Shown: positions 23,959 to 37,326, numbered from the stretch's first letter. The stretch is 64,000 nucleotides of DNA from Arachis hypogaea (GCF_003086295.3 NC_092055.1:122422984-122486983), one strand, 5' to 3'. Numbers and translations: made by a program. Notes: generated from the sequence alone by a model not told the origin.

Positions 23959-24908
23959 ATAGTATATTGATGTGAAAATATATAGAATTAATTGGTTAAG
24001 TGTGTGAATAACTTGTAATAAAAGAATGTAAGTCCATATTTTTTAGGATAATAAACTTTTTTTTTTTAAATCCTTACATTGACTAGTTGTCAGAGTTAGT
24101 CGTCTTAATACTAGTATAAATAACTCCATATACTCTTTTTCTTTGACACGTTGAGTTTAATTGTGATCTCTTAATAAGTTTTGTGCATATTTTCTTAAAA
24201 CTTGCCGCAATTAGTTGAAGAGTTAGTTTGGTATTGATATGGAAAAAAATTTAAAAAATGAATTGAAATTAAATAAAAAGAATATATTAAAATTGAAATT
24301 AAATAAAAAATATAAGTTAAAATTAAATTCAAAAAAATTACTTAATTTTTTATCTAATTTTTTGATGTAATAAGAAATGAATTTTTCAACCTAACTTGTC
24401 CATACCATAGATTGATAATTGAATCCAAAGGACTCACTCAAACTTTTATCTAATTCTCCGATGCAACAAGAGATGGACATACTCAACCTCACCTGTCTAC
24501 ACCATAGTTTCATCACAAAACTAAAAAAAAAGGGGGTTTACATCTTTAATCACGTAATATGACGACTACAATAATTTAGGAGGTATTTATAGTCGGCTTC
24601 TTGTTTGATTAAATCAAAGAAAATCCTAAGCCCACAAACATAAAGTCTAATTTAGTAACTAAATAAACAAAATCAAAATATATCAAATTAAATTGATCAT
24701 TCCAAAAATACAACTAATAACTTTTAAATAATACTTGAACTTTTTATATCATAAATATTTGAAGCGCGTATCAGGTACGTTTAGTAAAAATAATTTAGAG
24801 GAAAGGCAAGTAGATGAATTAGTGATTTAGTGTTTGCCAAAGACAACCCACCCCATTAGTAGGCGAAGGGATACAAACACTTACAACTAACAAACTCATA
24901 ACCATATC
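23959..24908. other. AT-rich intergenic stretch with imperfect direct repeats
   Basis: A block at 24348-24415 (TTTATCTAATTTTTTGATGT, then AACCTAACTTGTCCATACCA) is repeated imperfectly at 24447-24515 (TTTATCTAATTCTCCGATGC, then AACCTCACCTGTCTACACCA). AAATTGAAATTAAATAAAAA-type short repeats lie at 24260-24320. No gene is recognised. Confidence 0.5.
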
Positions 24909-25975
24909 TAAGGTTGCGTTTAGAAAAAAGACCAAGACTAAGAGACAGAGACAGAGAAATAGAAGTATATAAAACTAAATTGTCTCAATATCTTGTTTGA
25001 TTTAAGATAACTATATATAGAGACTAAAACAAATAAAATTACTCAAATACTTTTATTAATTAAAAAAATAAAAACAAAATAAACCTTAGTCTCGCTTCAT
25101 CATTATCATTTGAATCAACTTCACCTTGTCCCACAAAATCACAAACGAGGCCAGTATAGTGTTAAGCGCTAAACACAGTCCTTTCCCTTCAAACTTAACT
25201 TCGTTGCAATAGTATCTTTTAATCTCTTCTCAGAATCAGTGGTCTAAATTTAAACCCTAAGAAAGAAAGCATTATCAATGGCTTCCAGTAAACTCGCAAT
25301 CATGGCCACAATAGCAAAACTTATCACCATCGTCGGCGCTGTTCATGCGCTGATGCGCCGACTCCGAGCCCTACCTCTATTGTCGCTGCCATCACTCCAT
25401 CTTTTGTCGCCACTATCTTTATGATTGTTGCTGCTTTTGTCTTTGGATCTTCTCTCAGGATCTGAGCATGTAGGTGGTGGATTATCCTCTTAATTTTCTT
25501 CTTCAGGAGAGATTTATGGAGATAGATCATGTAGTATTTTTTTCTCTTGTGTATCGTATTGTATTGATATGCAGAAATTTTTTAAATGTTGCTTCAATTA
25601 AGGGTGGTGTTGCGATGATAAAGTGAGGTATATGGACGTGAAGTTAGAGATGTGACGATTGTGGAAGGTGAGGTTGGAGAAGTAAAAATGGTGGAAGGGA
25701 TAAAATAAAATTTTGTGTCCTAAAACTGAAATATTTTATAAGGGTTTAGTTAATATGTGCCCTAAAGACACATGATAAATTTACTAGTAGTGAAAAATTT
25801 AAAATATTTTTATTTAATGAATGCAAAACAAATGCATTGAAAACTTAAATTTTTTATATTTTCAATGAAAAATTTTTTGTTTTGTAATTTTAACATGTGC
25901 CATTAGGACATATGATAGATAAACTCTTTCTGTAATTATTAAACACAATACTCAATCTCAATCTTCTAGTCTCAG

Positions 25976-27602
25976 TGTTGAGTTAAGAAATTAACTAAAA
26001 TTAATTAATGATGACAAAAATTATTTTGTTGGGCAAAGAATATAATTAGTATTGATTATTTATAATTATATGAGGCTGAATATTTATTATTGCAGGCCAA
26101 AACAAATCAACACAGCAGCCCAAAGTAAATGGAAAATAAAATAAGGCTGATGGGTTAATAACATAAACAAAGCCCAAAGAAAAACAAAGCTGAGAAATCA
26201 AAACGGGCCAAGCAAATCATAACCCGATCCAAGCCCGATTTGATTTCAGCAAGCAAACCCCTCTCATTTGCTTTACCAAAGGCAACGTTCACTTTTGTGC
26301 CTTAGTCAGAAATCAGAAAAAGTGAGAGAGAGAGCTTCTTCCCTACGCTATTCACAGAAGAAGAAAGAAAGAGAAAGTTAGACAAGAAAGGTTGAGGTCA
26401 AATCAGCAAGTTCAAACCAAATCAAGCTTAGGCAAAGGTTAAAGGTAAACCATTTCCTATTGCATGAATACTGTGTTCTTCTCTTCTTCTCAACTCTCTG
26501 CCATTCCGAAAATGGGTTACAAGAAAAAGTTGATTTCTGCCCAAATTTGCTGTGTATCTACGGTCACAAGTAAGTCTTGGGGACCAAGTAGCTTATCAAT
26601 GGCTCAGATCCGTTTTACTATTGGAAGACTTTTGTGGTTACTATTTTATGGCTTTCGGTCAACAAGAGAAGGTCAGAAGAAAAGTTTTTACTCTGAGGAT
26701 TAATGAGAAAAAAAGAGTTTGTGGGTTGGTGAAGCACAGTGCTCAAGAAGTTGACCTAGAAAGAAGAACCCAGCAACATGCAAGGAGATAAAAGAAGATT
26801 TCTGTTCATTCAGAAGACAATGAGAGAAAACCAGGGATTGTGGTTTTGTTCTGTGAAGAAGTTCTCTGAAGAAGTCCCTCTACTTGGACAGTGCTTTCTT
26901 TCAAAGAAGCATTCTGCCAAGAATGAAGAACTGAGTCAGAGACATGCAAATCTGGTTTATCACATAGCAAAGGGGATGTTGATGAAGTCAATCTCCTTCA
27001 TGTTTTACAGATTGTATTTTTACTTTTCAATGTTTATCTTTCTGTAATTTCTTGAGTGAAAAGGCATATTGAGATAGCTCAAGTAAAAGCCATGAGTGGA
27101 AAGAGGCTAAGTGATACACTTGAGAGAAAAGTTTAGAGTTATTTTCAGATTTCTTTAGGTATGTATGTGTCTTGTATCTTGTACCTGTGAGGTATCCCTT
27201 CCTTAGTTGGGTTAGCACTAAGAGTGAAAAGTTAGGTATTAGCATAGCCAATGTCAAGTTAGGTAAGAACTTGAGTGTGAAAGGATTGGGTCAATCCTGT
27301 GAAATTGGTGTATGTAATACTTTTAACTATAGTGGAAATTTCTCCATTGTTGTGGAAGAGACTGGACGTAGGTTGCATAGCAAGAGGCAACCGAACTAGG
27401 ATACATGATGGTGTTAGCTCTTCTCCTTTCTACTCTGTTCTGTTTTCTGATATTCATGAGACAAAAATAAATTGTCTCATATATTTCTGCTGCTGAGTTC
27501 AAACAGAATCAGAATTGCAAGATTAATTAAAAGAGGTTATTTCAGTAACTTAAAGAAAGGCATAGATTCAACCCTCCTTCTCTAAGCCTACTACAACCTT
27601 CA
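25976..27602 (+). repeat. 5' LTR of the copia element
   Basis: It starts TGTTGAGTTAAGAAATTAAC and ends TACTACAACCTTCA (TG...CA), and is 1627 bp, almost the same as the 3' copy (1628 bp). U3-type text carries GAGAGAGAGAGCTTC, and the strand codes for nothing. Short ORFs inside occur in both LTR copies and are not genes. Confidence 0.9.
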
Positions 27603-27604
27603 AT

Positions 27605-27617
27605 TGGTATCAAGAGC
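27605..27617 (+). promoter_or_regulatory. primer-binding site, tRNA-Met type
   Basis: TGGTATCAAGAGC starts two bases after the 5' LTR. It matches the initiator tRNA-Met PBS of copia elements (TGGTATCAGAGC) with one extra A. Confidence 0.85.
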
Positions 27618-27661
27618 TAAGGTCTCAAGAATCAAACTTAACTGCTTGAAGCAAAGATCCA

Positions 27662-29541
27662 ATGGCGAACAACTTGGGCACAACCACAGTTGCCTACATT
27701 CTCACTGAAGGCCAGTCAAACAATAGGCCTCCTTTCTTCAACGGGAAGAACTATGCCTATTGGGAAGAGAGGATAAGGATCTTCATACAATTCATTGACT
27801 ATAATATATGGAAGATTGTTATGAGCGATCCCAAGATTCCAACAAAAATAAGTGCTGATGGAGTGGTGACTCCAAAAGAAGAAACTGAATGGAATGAGGA
27901 TGACAAGAAGATGGAGCTGAATGCTAAAGCCATCAACCTTCTTCACTGTGCTATCAGCTTTGAAGAGTACCGAAAGGTGTCTAGATGCAAGACAGCCAAA
28001 GAAATCTGGGAAAAACTCCAGGTTACACACGAAGGTACTAAACAGGTCAAAGAAACGAGGATTAATATGCTGCGAAAAGAATACGAGATGCTCAACATGA
28101 AGGATGGAGAAAGCATTGATGAAGCGTTTGCGAGATTCTCAATCATAATCAACAACCTTGATGCTATGGGTACAAACTACTCAGAACAAACCCTAGTGAG
28201 AAAACTCCTTTGAAGCCTCACAAAATAATGGGAAACCATTGCCACTGTCCTAACCGAGAACAATAACCTAAGCCCTATAACCTATGATGAGCTGAGAGGA
28301 AAACTCCTTGCCTATGAAACCACACACACAAACCCGGACTCAAAGAAAAAGGGAATAGTCCTCAAGTCAAAAATAGAACTAAAAGAGAGTGAGTCTAGTG
28401 ATGGTATTTCAGATGATGAGCTTATATTTTTTGCTAGGATATTTAGAAGGATGATGAAGAACAAGGGAAAATACAAGGGTTCAAGCTCAAAGGAACACAA
28501 GATAGACTTGAGCAAGGTGACGTGTCATCATTGCAAGGAGGCTGGACACTTCAAGCTAAACTATCCAAAGCTCAAAAAGGAGGACAAAGGAAAGAAGAAA
28601 AAGAAGAGAGTACTCATGGCAGCTTGGGAGGATCTTGAGAACAACTCCAATGAGGAAGAAGACTCTGAAGGTGAAGATAAAGACTGTTTCATGGCTGGAA
28701 ACAATAATCTTGATGAGGTAAATTTCTATGATCTGTCCATAGATGATTTACATGCGATTATTGATGATCTGACCCTAAACACCTTAAAATTGCTAGATAA
28801 GTACAATGGATGTAGATCTGAAAGAGATGTGTTAAGAGCTAAAAATGATTTTTTAAAAGAAAAAGTAAAGGAAACTGAATGTGCTTTGGACATTATTGAA
28901 GAAAATAGATTTCTAAAATCTGAACTTGAAAAATTAAAAGGAAAGCACATTGTGGATTCTTCTCATGAGTTAATTGCTGAAAATGAAAGACTAAATAATA
29001 TGATTAAAAGGCTGAATAGTGACTTAGCAAAATTTTCTCAAAGCTCAAGTAGCTTGGACAAATTACTTGCAAGCCAAAGACCATTATTTGAAAAATCTGG
29101 TTTAGGTTATATAGCCAAGGAAAGTGCAGTTTTAAATGATTCCTCTATGAAATTTGTGCTTTTTCATCAAATACTAAATCCACACCAAACAAATTTGGTA
29201 TTGGATATGTTTCAACATTTGAAGGAAAAATTGATGAAGTATACACAAGTGAAACTGAGCCTTCACCAAGAACCAAACCTAGTTCAAACAGGCCAGGTTT
29301 GGGGTACATTTTGAAAAATGAGGTTACTTTCAAGAAACCACGATTTTATAACAAAACCTCATATTCGAAAAGTCCAAAGGTTCAAAAAAATTCTGGTGAA
29401 AATGCTTTTGCAAAGAGGAACAAGTTTAACAAAAATCAATTTGTCAAAAGAAATGCACCTCTTCCAAAAATAAAAAAATTTCAACCTTTTAATCATTTCC
29501 AGCAAAATAACTCACTTCAATTTCAGCGATATACATCATAA
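27662..29541 (+). pseudogene. copia gag (UBN2-type) with broken zinc knuckle
   Basis: Starts at ATG 27662. The N-terminal part (residues about 15-180; PPFFNGKNYAYWEERIRIFI, AKEIWEKLQVTHEGTKQVKE) is the UBN2/copia gag domain. The zinc knuckle at about 28522-28564 reads CHHCKEAGHFKLNYP: the spacing C-x2-C-x4-H-x4-C is kept, but the last Cys is Tyr. An acidic stretch and a long coiled coil (about 28840-29060) follow, as in Sirevirus Gag. In-frame stops are TGA 28211-28213, where Arg CGA is likely in relatives, and TAA 28226-28228. The frame ends at 29314 and homologous basic text continues in another frame to 29541, so a frameshift lies near 29300. A second KFGHSYAQC knuckle-like remnant follows at about 29570. 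Confidence 0.85.
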
Positions 29542-29711
29542 AATCAGTGTGTTAATTGAAAAAAATTTGGTCACTCATATGCACAATGTTTCATTGAAAA
29601 GAGAGTTGTGGGAAACAAAATCTACAATGTTGTTTGTGATTTCAATGCACTTGAGCAACCAAGATGGATTAACTTCAAAGGATCCAAATTAATTTGGATA
29701 CCTAAGGTTAC

Positions 29712-32700
29712 TTGAAGTTTTTCATGCAGATTTGCCTAGCATCCAAGAACAAAAAGGATATGTGGTACTTGGATAGTGGATGCTCTAGGCACATGACTGG
29801 AAGGTCAACTTACTTCATCAAACTAAACAAGTATGATGGAGGTTTTGTGACCTTTGGAGATGATGGTAAAGGTAAAATTATTGCAGTTGGAAAAGTAGGT
29901 AATGAACAATCTACTTTCATTGATGATGTATTTTTGGTATGTGGTTTAAAGCACAATTTTTTGAGTATAAGTCAGCTGTGTGACTTAGGATATCTAGTGA
30001 TTTTCAAAAGACTTGAATGCTGTGTTGTAAATGAAAAGACAAATGAAGTGCTTTTTGTTGCCAAGCATTGTAATAATGTGTATGGACTTACCTTTGATGA
30101 ACTAAAGGAGCAAAATGTAGCTTGTTTTCATTCTAAAGAATCTGAAAAGTGGCTATGGCACAAGAGATTGTGCCATGTAAGTATGTTTCAAATAAACAAA
30201 CTTGTAAAGAAAGAGTTAGTAAGAGGTCTTTCTTTGATAAAGTTTGACAAAGACATCACTTGTGATGCTTGCCAAATGGGAAAACAAACAAAAAGTACTT
30301 TTAAACCAAAGGAAGACATCTCTACTAAAAAGCCACTTGAGTTGCTACACATTGATTTATTTGGTCTAACAAGAACTCAAAGCCAAGGTGGTAAACATTA
30401 TGGTTTAGTGATTATGGATGACTATACTAGGTTTGGTTGGGTTTTATTTCTTGCACACAAAAATGAAACATTTTCGGCATTTGAACCTTTTTGCAAGAAA
30501 ATTCAAAATGAAAAGGATTTGAAGATATCTTCTATAAGAAGTGATCATGGAATTGAATTTGAAAACAATTTATTTGAATCCTTTTGTGAAGAATTTGGAA
30601 TATCTCACAACTTCTCTTGTCCAAGGACACCACAATAAAATGGTGTGGTGGAAAGAAGAAATAGAAGCTTACAAGAAATGACAAGAGCTATGCTTTGTGA
30701 TAGCAATGTTTTAAAATTCCTTTGGGCTGAAGCGGTTAACACAGCTTGCCACATTTTGAATAGAACAATCATAAGAAAATTTTTTAAGAAAACCCCTTAT
30801 GAACTTTGGAAAGGTTACCCACCAAACTTAGACTACTTGCATATCTTTGGATGCAAATATTTTGTTTTAAATAACAAGGACAATTTGGGTAAATTTGATC
30901 CAAAGACGTATGAGTGTTTGTTTGTAGGATATTCCACAACTAGTAAAGCATATAGAGTTTATCAGTAAGATGCTAGAATTATTGAGGAGTCCATACATGT
31001 TATATTTTGTGATACTAACTTAGTGCAAAGTATTTTAGAAGATTGTGATGCAGAAAATCAAGCTCAAAAGGACGATGAAACTGTGCAAAATCAAGAAAAT
31101 GGAAATTCTGTTAAAGCTGAACCAGAAACTGCAGTTGCTGAAAATTCAAGAGACAATTCCATTTTGTCTCATGAATCTGAAGAAAATCCTGAAGCCAGCA
31201 GCACCCAAAATCCATTGGTATCTGAATCTGCCTCCAAGTCCACCAGACCTCGTGAATGGAGATTCTTGAAGAATTATCCTGAAGAATTTGTCATTGGAGA
31301 CGTCTCTCATGGGGTGAAAACTCGGTCTTCAATTAGAAAGGCAAATGAAGGAACTAACATTGTCCTTCTCTCACAAATAGAGCCTCAAAATTTTAAGGAA
31401 GCCCTTAGTGACCCTTATTGGGTAAAAGCAATGGAAGATGAGCTTCTTGAGTTTGAGAAGAACCAAGTGTGGACTTTGGTTCCAAGGCCAAGTGGAAAGA
31501 AAGTGACCGGCACCAAGTGGATATTTCGGAATAAGTTAGGAGAAGATGGCAGCATTGCAAGAAACAAAGCAAGGCTAGTGGCACAAGGATATGACCAAGA
31601 AGAAGGAATAGACTTTGATGAATCCTTTGGCCCTGTTGCCCGAATGGAAGCCATAAGACTTCTCTTAGCTTATGTTGCATTTTGTGGTTTTAAATTATAT
31701 CAAATGAATGTGAAATGTGCATTTTTGAATGGTGTGATAGATAGAGAAGTGTATGTGGAGCAGCCATCTGGTTTTGAAAACAAAGAGCATTCCAACCATG
31801 TTTTCAAATTATCAAAAGCTCTCTATGGTTTAAGGCAAGCTCCTAGAGCTTGGTATGAGAGACTTAGCTCTTTTCTTTTGAAAAATGGTTTTCAAAGAGG
31901 CACCACAGACACAACTCTATTTATCAAGAATTCTGATGATTCCTTCATTCTAGTCCAAATATATGTTGATGATATTATTTTTGGATCAGCAAATGAATCC
32001 CTTTGTTCTGAATTTGGAAAACTCATGACAAGTGAATTTGACATGAGTATGATGGATGAACTTAATTTTTCCTTGGGCTACAACTTAAACAAACTGAAAA
32101 GGGTATTTTCATTCACCAAGAGAAGTATGCCAAGGAGTTAGTTAAGAAATTTGGTATGGAAAATGCCAAACCCATGGGAACATCCATTCATCCTAATTCA
32201 AAATTAGATAAGGGAGAAACTGAGAAAGATGTAGATGAGACTAGGTATAGAGGAATGATTGGTTCTCTTATGTACTTAACTTCCTCTAGACCCGATATTA
32301 TGCAAAGCGTTGGATTGTGTTCAAGGTTCCAATCCAAACCAAAAGAGTCACATCTTTCTGCAGTTAAGAGGATCATTAGATATGTTCATGGCACATCCAA
32401 TTTTGGTCTTTGGTATCCTAAGATTGATGATTTTTCTGCAGTTGGTTATTGTGATGCAGATTTTGCCGGTGATAGAGTTGATAGGAGAAGTACATTAGGC
32501 TTATGTTGCTTCCTTGGAAAGTCCTTAAATGTTTGGTCAAGTAAGAAGCAGCCAACAGTGGCTTTATCCACTGCAGAGGCTGAGTATATAGCTGCTTCCT
32601 CTTGTTGTTCTCAGCTTATGTGGTTAAAAACACAGCTTGCCGATTACAAATTAAATGCTGAAAATATTCCCTTGCTGTGTGATAACATGAGTGCCATTAA

Positions 32701-32875
32701 TATTTCTAAAAATCCAGTTTTGCACTCTAGGACTAAACATATTGAAGTGAAATTTCACTCAATAAGAGAACATGTCCAAAAGGGAGATATTAGCATTCAA
32801 TTTGTTAAATCAGAGGAGCAATTAGCAGATATTTTCACAAAACCACTTGCTGAGGACAGATTTTGCATGCACTAG
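29712..32875 (+). pseudogene. copia pol: protease, integrase, reverse transcriptase, RNase H
   Basis: Protease: WYLDSGCSRHMTG, with DSG at 29772-29780. Integrase: HKRLCH and CDAC zinc residues (about 30160-30280), then the DDE core with HIDLFG, IRSDHG (about 30540) and VERRNR (about 30654). The RT starts near [19 protein letters not shown] (about 31408). Its motif A reads [12 protein letters not shown], so the catalytic Asp is Asn (AAT, 31707-31709), while motif C YVDD is intact (31962-31973). RNase H is complete in outline: YCDADFAGD, STAEAEY, LLCDNMSAI, ending ADIFTKPL. Breaks: TAA 30636-30638, TAA 30966-30968, and a frameshift near 32070-32100, after which RNase H runs in another frame (32156-32875). 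Non-functional. Confidence 0.9.
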
Positions 32876-33610
32876 CCTAGGAATTTTGAGCTATTATTCA
32901 TTGTTTGAAAATTGCTAATGTGTTTATTGGAGTTTTTATCTCATAAACAGGTATGAGACAATTCTGGACAGGTGAAGAATGTTCCCTTCAATCAGCGTGT
33001 TCTGGGCTTGTTGCGTGTGAAAATTAATCTGGGCCAACCTCAAATATCAGATTTGGAGTGGTCCATTGTGTTTCCTTAAATTCAACCATCTTCTCGGCCT
33101 AATATGAATGTTACATGATATTTTTGTCTTTGTTTTTGTTAGCTTGTGTGTTTCAATTTTTTGTCCAAAAAGGTTTTCTTTTAATTTTATTTTAACTTTA
33201 AGTCCAATAAAGTTTTTTTTCTTTTTCTTTAAAATTCTGAACTGATTTCCTTTTATTTTGAAATAAAATCAAATCTTTCTCTTTTGTGATATCAAGTCTT
33301 TTCAAGTCATATCAAAAGGTTATGCAGTTGCATGGTTTGAGAAACTTTCTTTTGGGAACGGTTACCAATACTCCTTCTCTTCCCTCCAAAACTCCTCCTC
33401 AAACCTTTCGGTTTCTTCCCACTATCTTTACTGCTTCTCTTCCCTCAAAAATCTTAAACCTACCATATGAGGAAGAAAGTTATTGCTAAAAGGCCACAGC
33501 ATGAAAGGATTCATAAGCTTCCTGCAAATCCAAGACCTTCAAAATGCTCTTAGGACCCAACATTCACTCCCTCACCTTCTCCTCCTACCTCTCCTCCACG
33601 AACTGATCCC

Positions 33611-35000
33611 ATGGCTCGCACCAAGAACCCTTTAAGGTTCCCTTCTTCAGCCAAGTCGACGCCAAACCCTCAACCTCTGAAGGAACCACCATCCAAACCT
33701 GGGTTGTCGAAGCCTAGTACGTCGAAAGGGAAACGACCAGCAGCGTCTGAACCTGCCTCTGAACCCACTTGACCTAAGTCAAAGTCGGTTCCCGTGCGTT
33801 CTCAAAGAGGTAAACCTCATCCTCTTCTCAAATCTGTTAGAGAACCTGACATTGATCCTTTTGCTCATAAATCCCACTTCATGACATCTCACTCCAACTA
33901 CAATCCTTATAGATTTAAGTTTGCCATGAATAATGACTTTTATGATGGAGTTATTAAGTACCGTACCCTGTGTCCCTCTTTTCTTGCTGATTTACCAACT
34001 TTGAAAAAGAAAGGCTTTCCTTTTGTTGAAAACTTGGAATTTCCAGACTGGAATCATCTATTTGACATAAAAAAAACCTGTTTATCCTCTTTTGGTCAAA
34101 GAGTTTTATGCTAACATGACATATCATGAAGGCACTGTTCACTCATATGTAAAAGGTCGAGACATAGTTTTAAACAATGAAACAATCAGTGATTCATTGA
34201 AGTATACTGATGTTGGGCCTTGTGCTTATGCTTCTGTTAAGTGGGATGAAGGAGTTGATGTTTCTTACAATGATGCTTTGGCTAACATTTGTGAACATGT
34301 CTCCTTGATTGATGGCATTACACCCACTCACAAAGCCCTAGGATATGAACATGCTCAGTTGCACAGAATTGTCAACCACATCATACTTCCTCAAAGTGGT
34401 TCATATCAAAGGGTTTCCTGCACTGACACTCTTGTTTTATATGCTCTTCTCACCAAAACAGAAATTTTATTTGTATATTTGATGGTTAGATACATATTTG
34501 ACTCTGTTAGGAGTGAAAAAGACAAAGCACTTCCTTATGGCATGTTTCTAACTTGCATATTTGAGCATTTTGGTGTTGACTTGACCAATGAGGATTATGA
34601 AAATAGACATTCATATCTAAAGGGAGGTGGTGCAGTGAAACAGCAAAAAAGATCTACTTGATCTGAGAGAGTGATTCTAGATGATGATGATGAAGAGTTC
34701 ATTCCCGATGAATCTCCTCCTCCTTCCACCGAGGGTACCTCCATCTCTACTGGCCAAAAATCTGCTCTGCTGAATGTTGTGAAGGATGTTGTTTAGGAGT
34801 TTATCTCCCAATCTAATCACATGATTGCTATGAGCAAAGAGCAAAAAAAGCTAGCCAGCAAACATGAGAATTTCCTCCGAAAATAAAGGGATAGAGTGGC
34901 TGTGTTTATGAAGTTCATTGACAATCTAAATCAAGATGAAGATCCTGTCTCTGATGTTGAAGAGGAAGCTGATTTGGAGGAAAATGGTTCAGATGTCTAG
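33611..35000 (+). pseudogene. env-position ORF of the copia element (Transposase_32-like domain)
   Basis: Sireviruses of the SIRE type carry an extra ORF between pol and the 3' LTR, once called env-like. Here it starts near ATG 33611 (MARTKNPLRFPSSAK), with a Pro/Ser/Lys-rich N-terminus. LEFPDWNHLFDIKK at about 34040 precedes a frameshift in an A-run near 34070-34085. In the new frame (34092-34661) it reads VKEFYANMTYHEGTVHSYVK, ALGYEHAQLHRIVNH and YGMFLTCIFEHFGVDL. This resembles the plant Transposase_32 family (putative plant transposon protein), not a viral envelope: no signal peptide or clear transmembrane segment is visible. A third frame adds an acidic tail (DDDDEEFIPDESPPPS; EEEADLEENGS) ending at 35000. 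A stop lies at about 33770 and others in the tail. Function is unknown. Confidence 0.65.
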
Positions 35001-35559
35001 GATTGTTTCATGAAGCTGCTGCTGTCTGCTCTTTTTGTCTCATGAATTCTGTTCAATTTGCTACTTTGGAACTTATGTTTGTTATTTCTGGATGACTGTA
35101 ATACCTTAACAACTACTGTAGTTACTTTTAATTTATTTGGTATTTTGAACTATGTTCTAACACCTTCTTGCAGGCTTAAAGGTGATCTTTTGATTAAGTT
35201 TGCCTATTTTCCACCCTTGATGACAAAAGGGAGAGTAATAGCGCATGATGAAGCAACAAGATTGTGTATATACTTGATCAATTCTAGTTAATTGCTGCTG
35301 CTACAATGTTGTTGGCATGAATTTGCAAATGTTTACTACTGTTGTAATCATTTTTGCATGAGTTTGGAAACTTGCTTTATGATATGTTGCTGTTTTAACC
35401 CTGACCCTGTATTTTTGATGCTCTGTTTTGACTCAAGTATGATCTGTCATGAGCTATTAAAAATTATCACTGTCTGCTGCATCTTTGGTTTGTATATGGT
35501 ATTTATTTGGTTCCAAATAAGTATTTATAAACAGGAAAAAAGAAGAAGAACATAAATTC

Positions 35560-35697
35560 AGGGGGAGCTACTCTTGAAAAGGAAAGGGGGAGCAACATAA
35601 AAGCAAGCAACATCATTCAAAGGGAAGTTGCTTAACTTTACTCAAACTCATTTCCTTTTGATCTATTGCTAAAATATGTTTGTCATCAAGGGGGAGA
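35560..35697 (+). promoter_or_regulatory. repeated polypurine tracts before the 3' LTR
   Basis: Three GGGGGAG tracts occur: CAGGGGGAGCTA at about 35559-35570, AAAGGGGGAGCAA at about 35583-35595, and AAGGGGGAGA at 35688-35697 next to the LTR. The last is the likely primer for plus-strand synthesis. Multiple PPT copies are a known Sirevirus signature. Confidence 0.75.
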
Positions 35698-35698
35698 T

Positions 35699-37326
35699 TT
35701 TTGAGTTAAGAAATTAACTAAAATTAATTAATGATGACAAACATTATTTTGTTGGGCAAAGAATATAATTAGTATTGATTATTTATAATTATATGAGGCT
35801 GAATATTTATTATTGCAGGCCAAAACAAATCAATACAGTAGCCCAAAGTAAATGGAAAATAAAACAAGGCAGATGGGTTAATAACATAAACGAAGTCCAA
35901 AGAAAAACAAAGCTGAGAAATCAAAACGGGCCAAGCAAATCATAACCCGATCCAAGCCCGATTTGATTTCAGCAAGCAAACCCCTCTCATTTGCTTTACC
36001 AAAAGCAACGTTCACTTTTGTGCCTTGGTCAGAAATCAGAAAAAGTGAGAGAGAGAGCTTCTTCCCTACGCTATTCACAGAAGAAAGAAAGAAAGAGAAA
36101 GTTAGACAAGAAAGGTTGAGGTCAAATGAGCAAGTTCAAACCAAATCAAGCTTAGACAAAGGTTAAAGGTAAACCATTTCCTATTGCATGAATACTGCGT
36201 TCTTCTCTTCTTCTCAACTCTCTGCCATTCCAAAAATGGGTTACAAGAGAAAGTTGATTTCTGCCCTAATCTGCTGTGTATCTACGGTCACAAGTAAGTA
36301 TTGGGGACCAAGTAGCTTATCAATGGCTCAGATCCATTTTACCGTTGGAAGACTTTTGTGGTTGCTATTTTATGGCTTTCGGTCAACAAGAGAAGGTCAG
36401 AAGCAAAGTTTCTACTCTAAGAATTAATGAGAAAAAGTGAGTTTGTGGGTTGGTGAAGCATAGTGCTCAAGAAGTTGACCTAGAAAGAAGAATCCAGCAA
36501 CATGCAAGGAGATAAAAGAAGATTTCTGTTCATTCAGAAGACAAGGAGAGAAAACCAGGGATTGTGGTTTTGTTCTGTGAAGAAGTTCTCTGAAGAAGTC
36601 CCTCTACTTGGACAGTGCTTTCTTTCAAAGAAGCATTCTGCCAAGAATGAAGAACTGAGTCAGAGACATGCAAATCTGGTTTATCACATAACAAAGAGGC
36701 TGTTGATGAAGTCAATCTCCTTCATGTTTTACAGATTGTATTTTTACTTTTCAATGTTTATCTTTCTGTAATTTCTTGAGTGAAAAGGCATATTGAGAGA
36801 GCTCAAGTAAAAGCCATGAGTGGAAAGAGGCTGAGTGATACAATTGAGAAAAAAGCCTAGAGTTATTTTCAGATTTCTTTAGGTATGTATGTGTCTTGTA
36901 TCTTGTACCTGTGAGGTATCCCTTCCTTAGTTGGGTTAGCACTAAGAGTGAAGAGTTAGGTATTAGCATAGCTAATGTCAAGTTAGGTAAGAACTTGAGT
37001 GTGAAAGGATTGGGTCAATCCTGTAAAATTGGTGTATGTAATACTTTTAACTATAGTGGAAATTTCTCCATTGTTGTGGAGGAGACTGGACATAGGTTGC
37101 ATAACAAGAGGCAACCGAATCAGGATACATGATGGTGTTAGCTCTTCTCTTTTCTGCTCTATTCTGTTTTATGATATTCATGAGACAAAAATAAATTGTC
37201 TCATAAATTTCCGCTACTGAGTTCAAACAGAATCAGAATTACAAGATTAATTAAAAGAGGTTATTTCAGTAACTTAAAGAAAGGCATAGATTCAACCCCC
37301 CTTCTCTAAGCCTACTACAACCTTCA
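35699..37326 (+). repeat. 3' LTR of the copia element
   Basis: It is nearly identical to the 5' LTR. Its first two bases are TT where the 5' copy has TG, so one terminal base has mutated. It ends TACTACAACCTTCA, followed by the TSD CTCAG. Confidence 0.9.

Larger units (their letters stand above)
25976..37326 (+). mobile_element. Ty1/copia Sirevirus-type LTR retrotransposon, full length but decayed (11.35 kb)
   Basis: Order: 5' LTR, tRNA-Met-type PBS, gag, pol (protease, integrase, RT, RNase H), env-position ORF, repeated polypurine tracts, 3' LTR. The TSD CTCAG is at 25971-25975 and 37327-37331. The copia domain order, the large coiled-coil Gag, the ORF after pol and the multiple GGGGGAG tracts fit the Sirevirus (SIRE/Maximus) lineage. 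Comparing the first 360 or so bases of the two LTRs by eye gives about 10 differences, so the insertion is fairly recent. Stops and frameshifts in every ORF mean it cannot move on its own. Confidence 0.9.
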
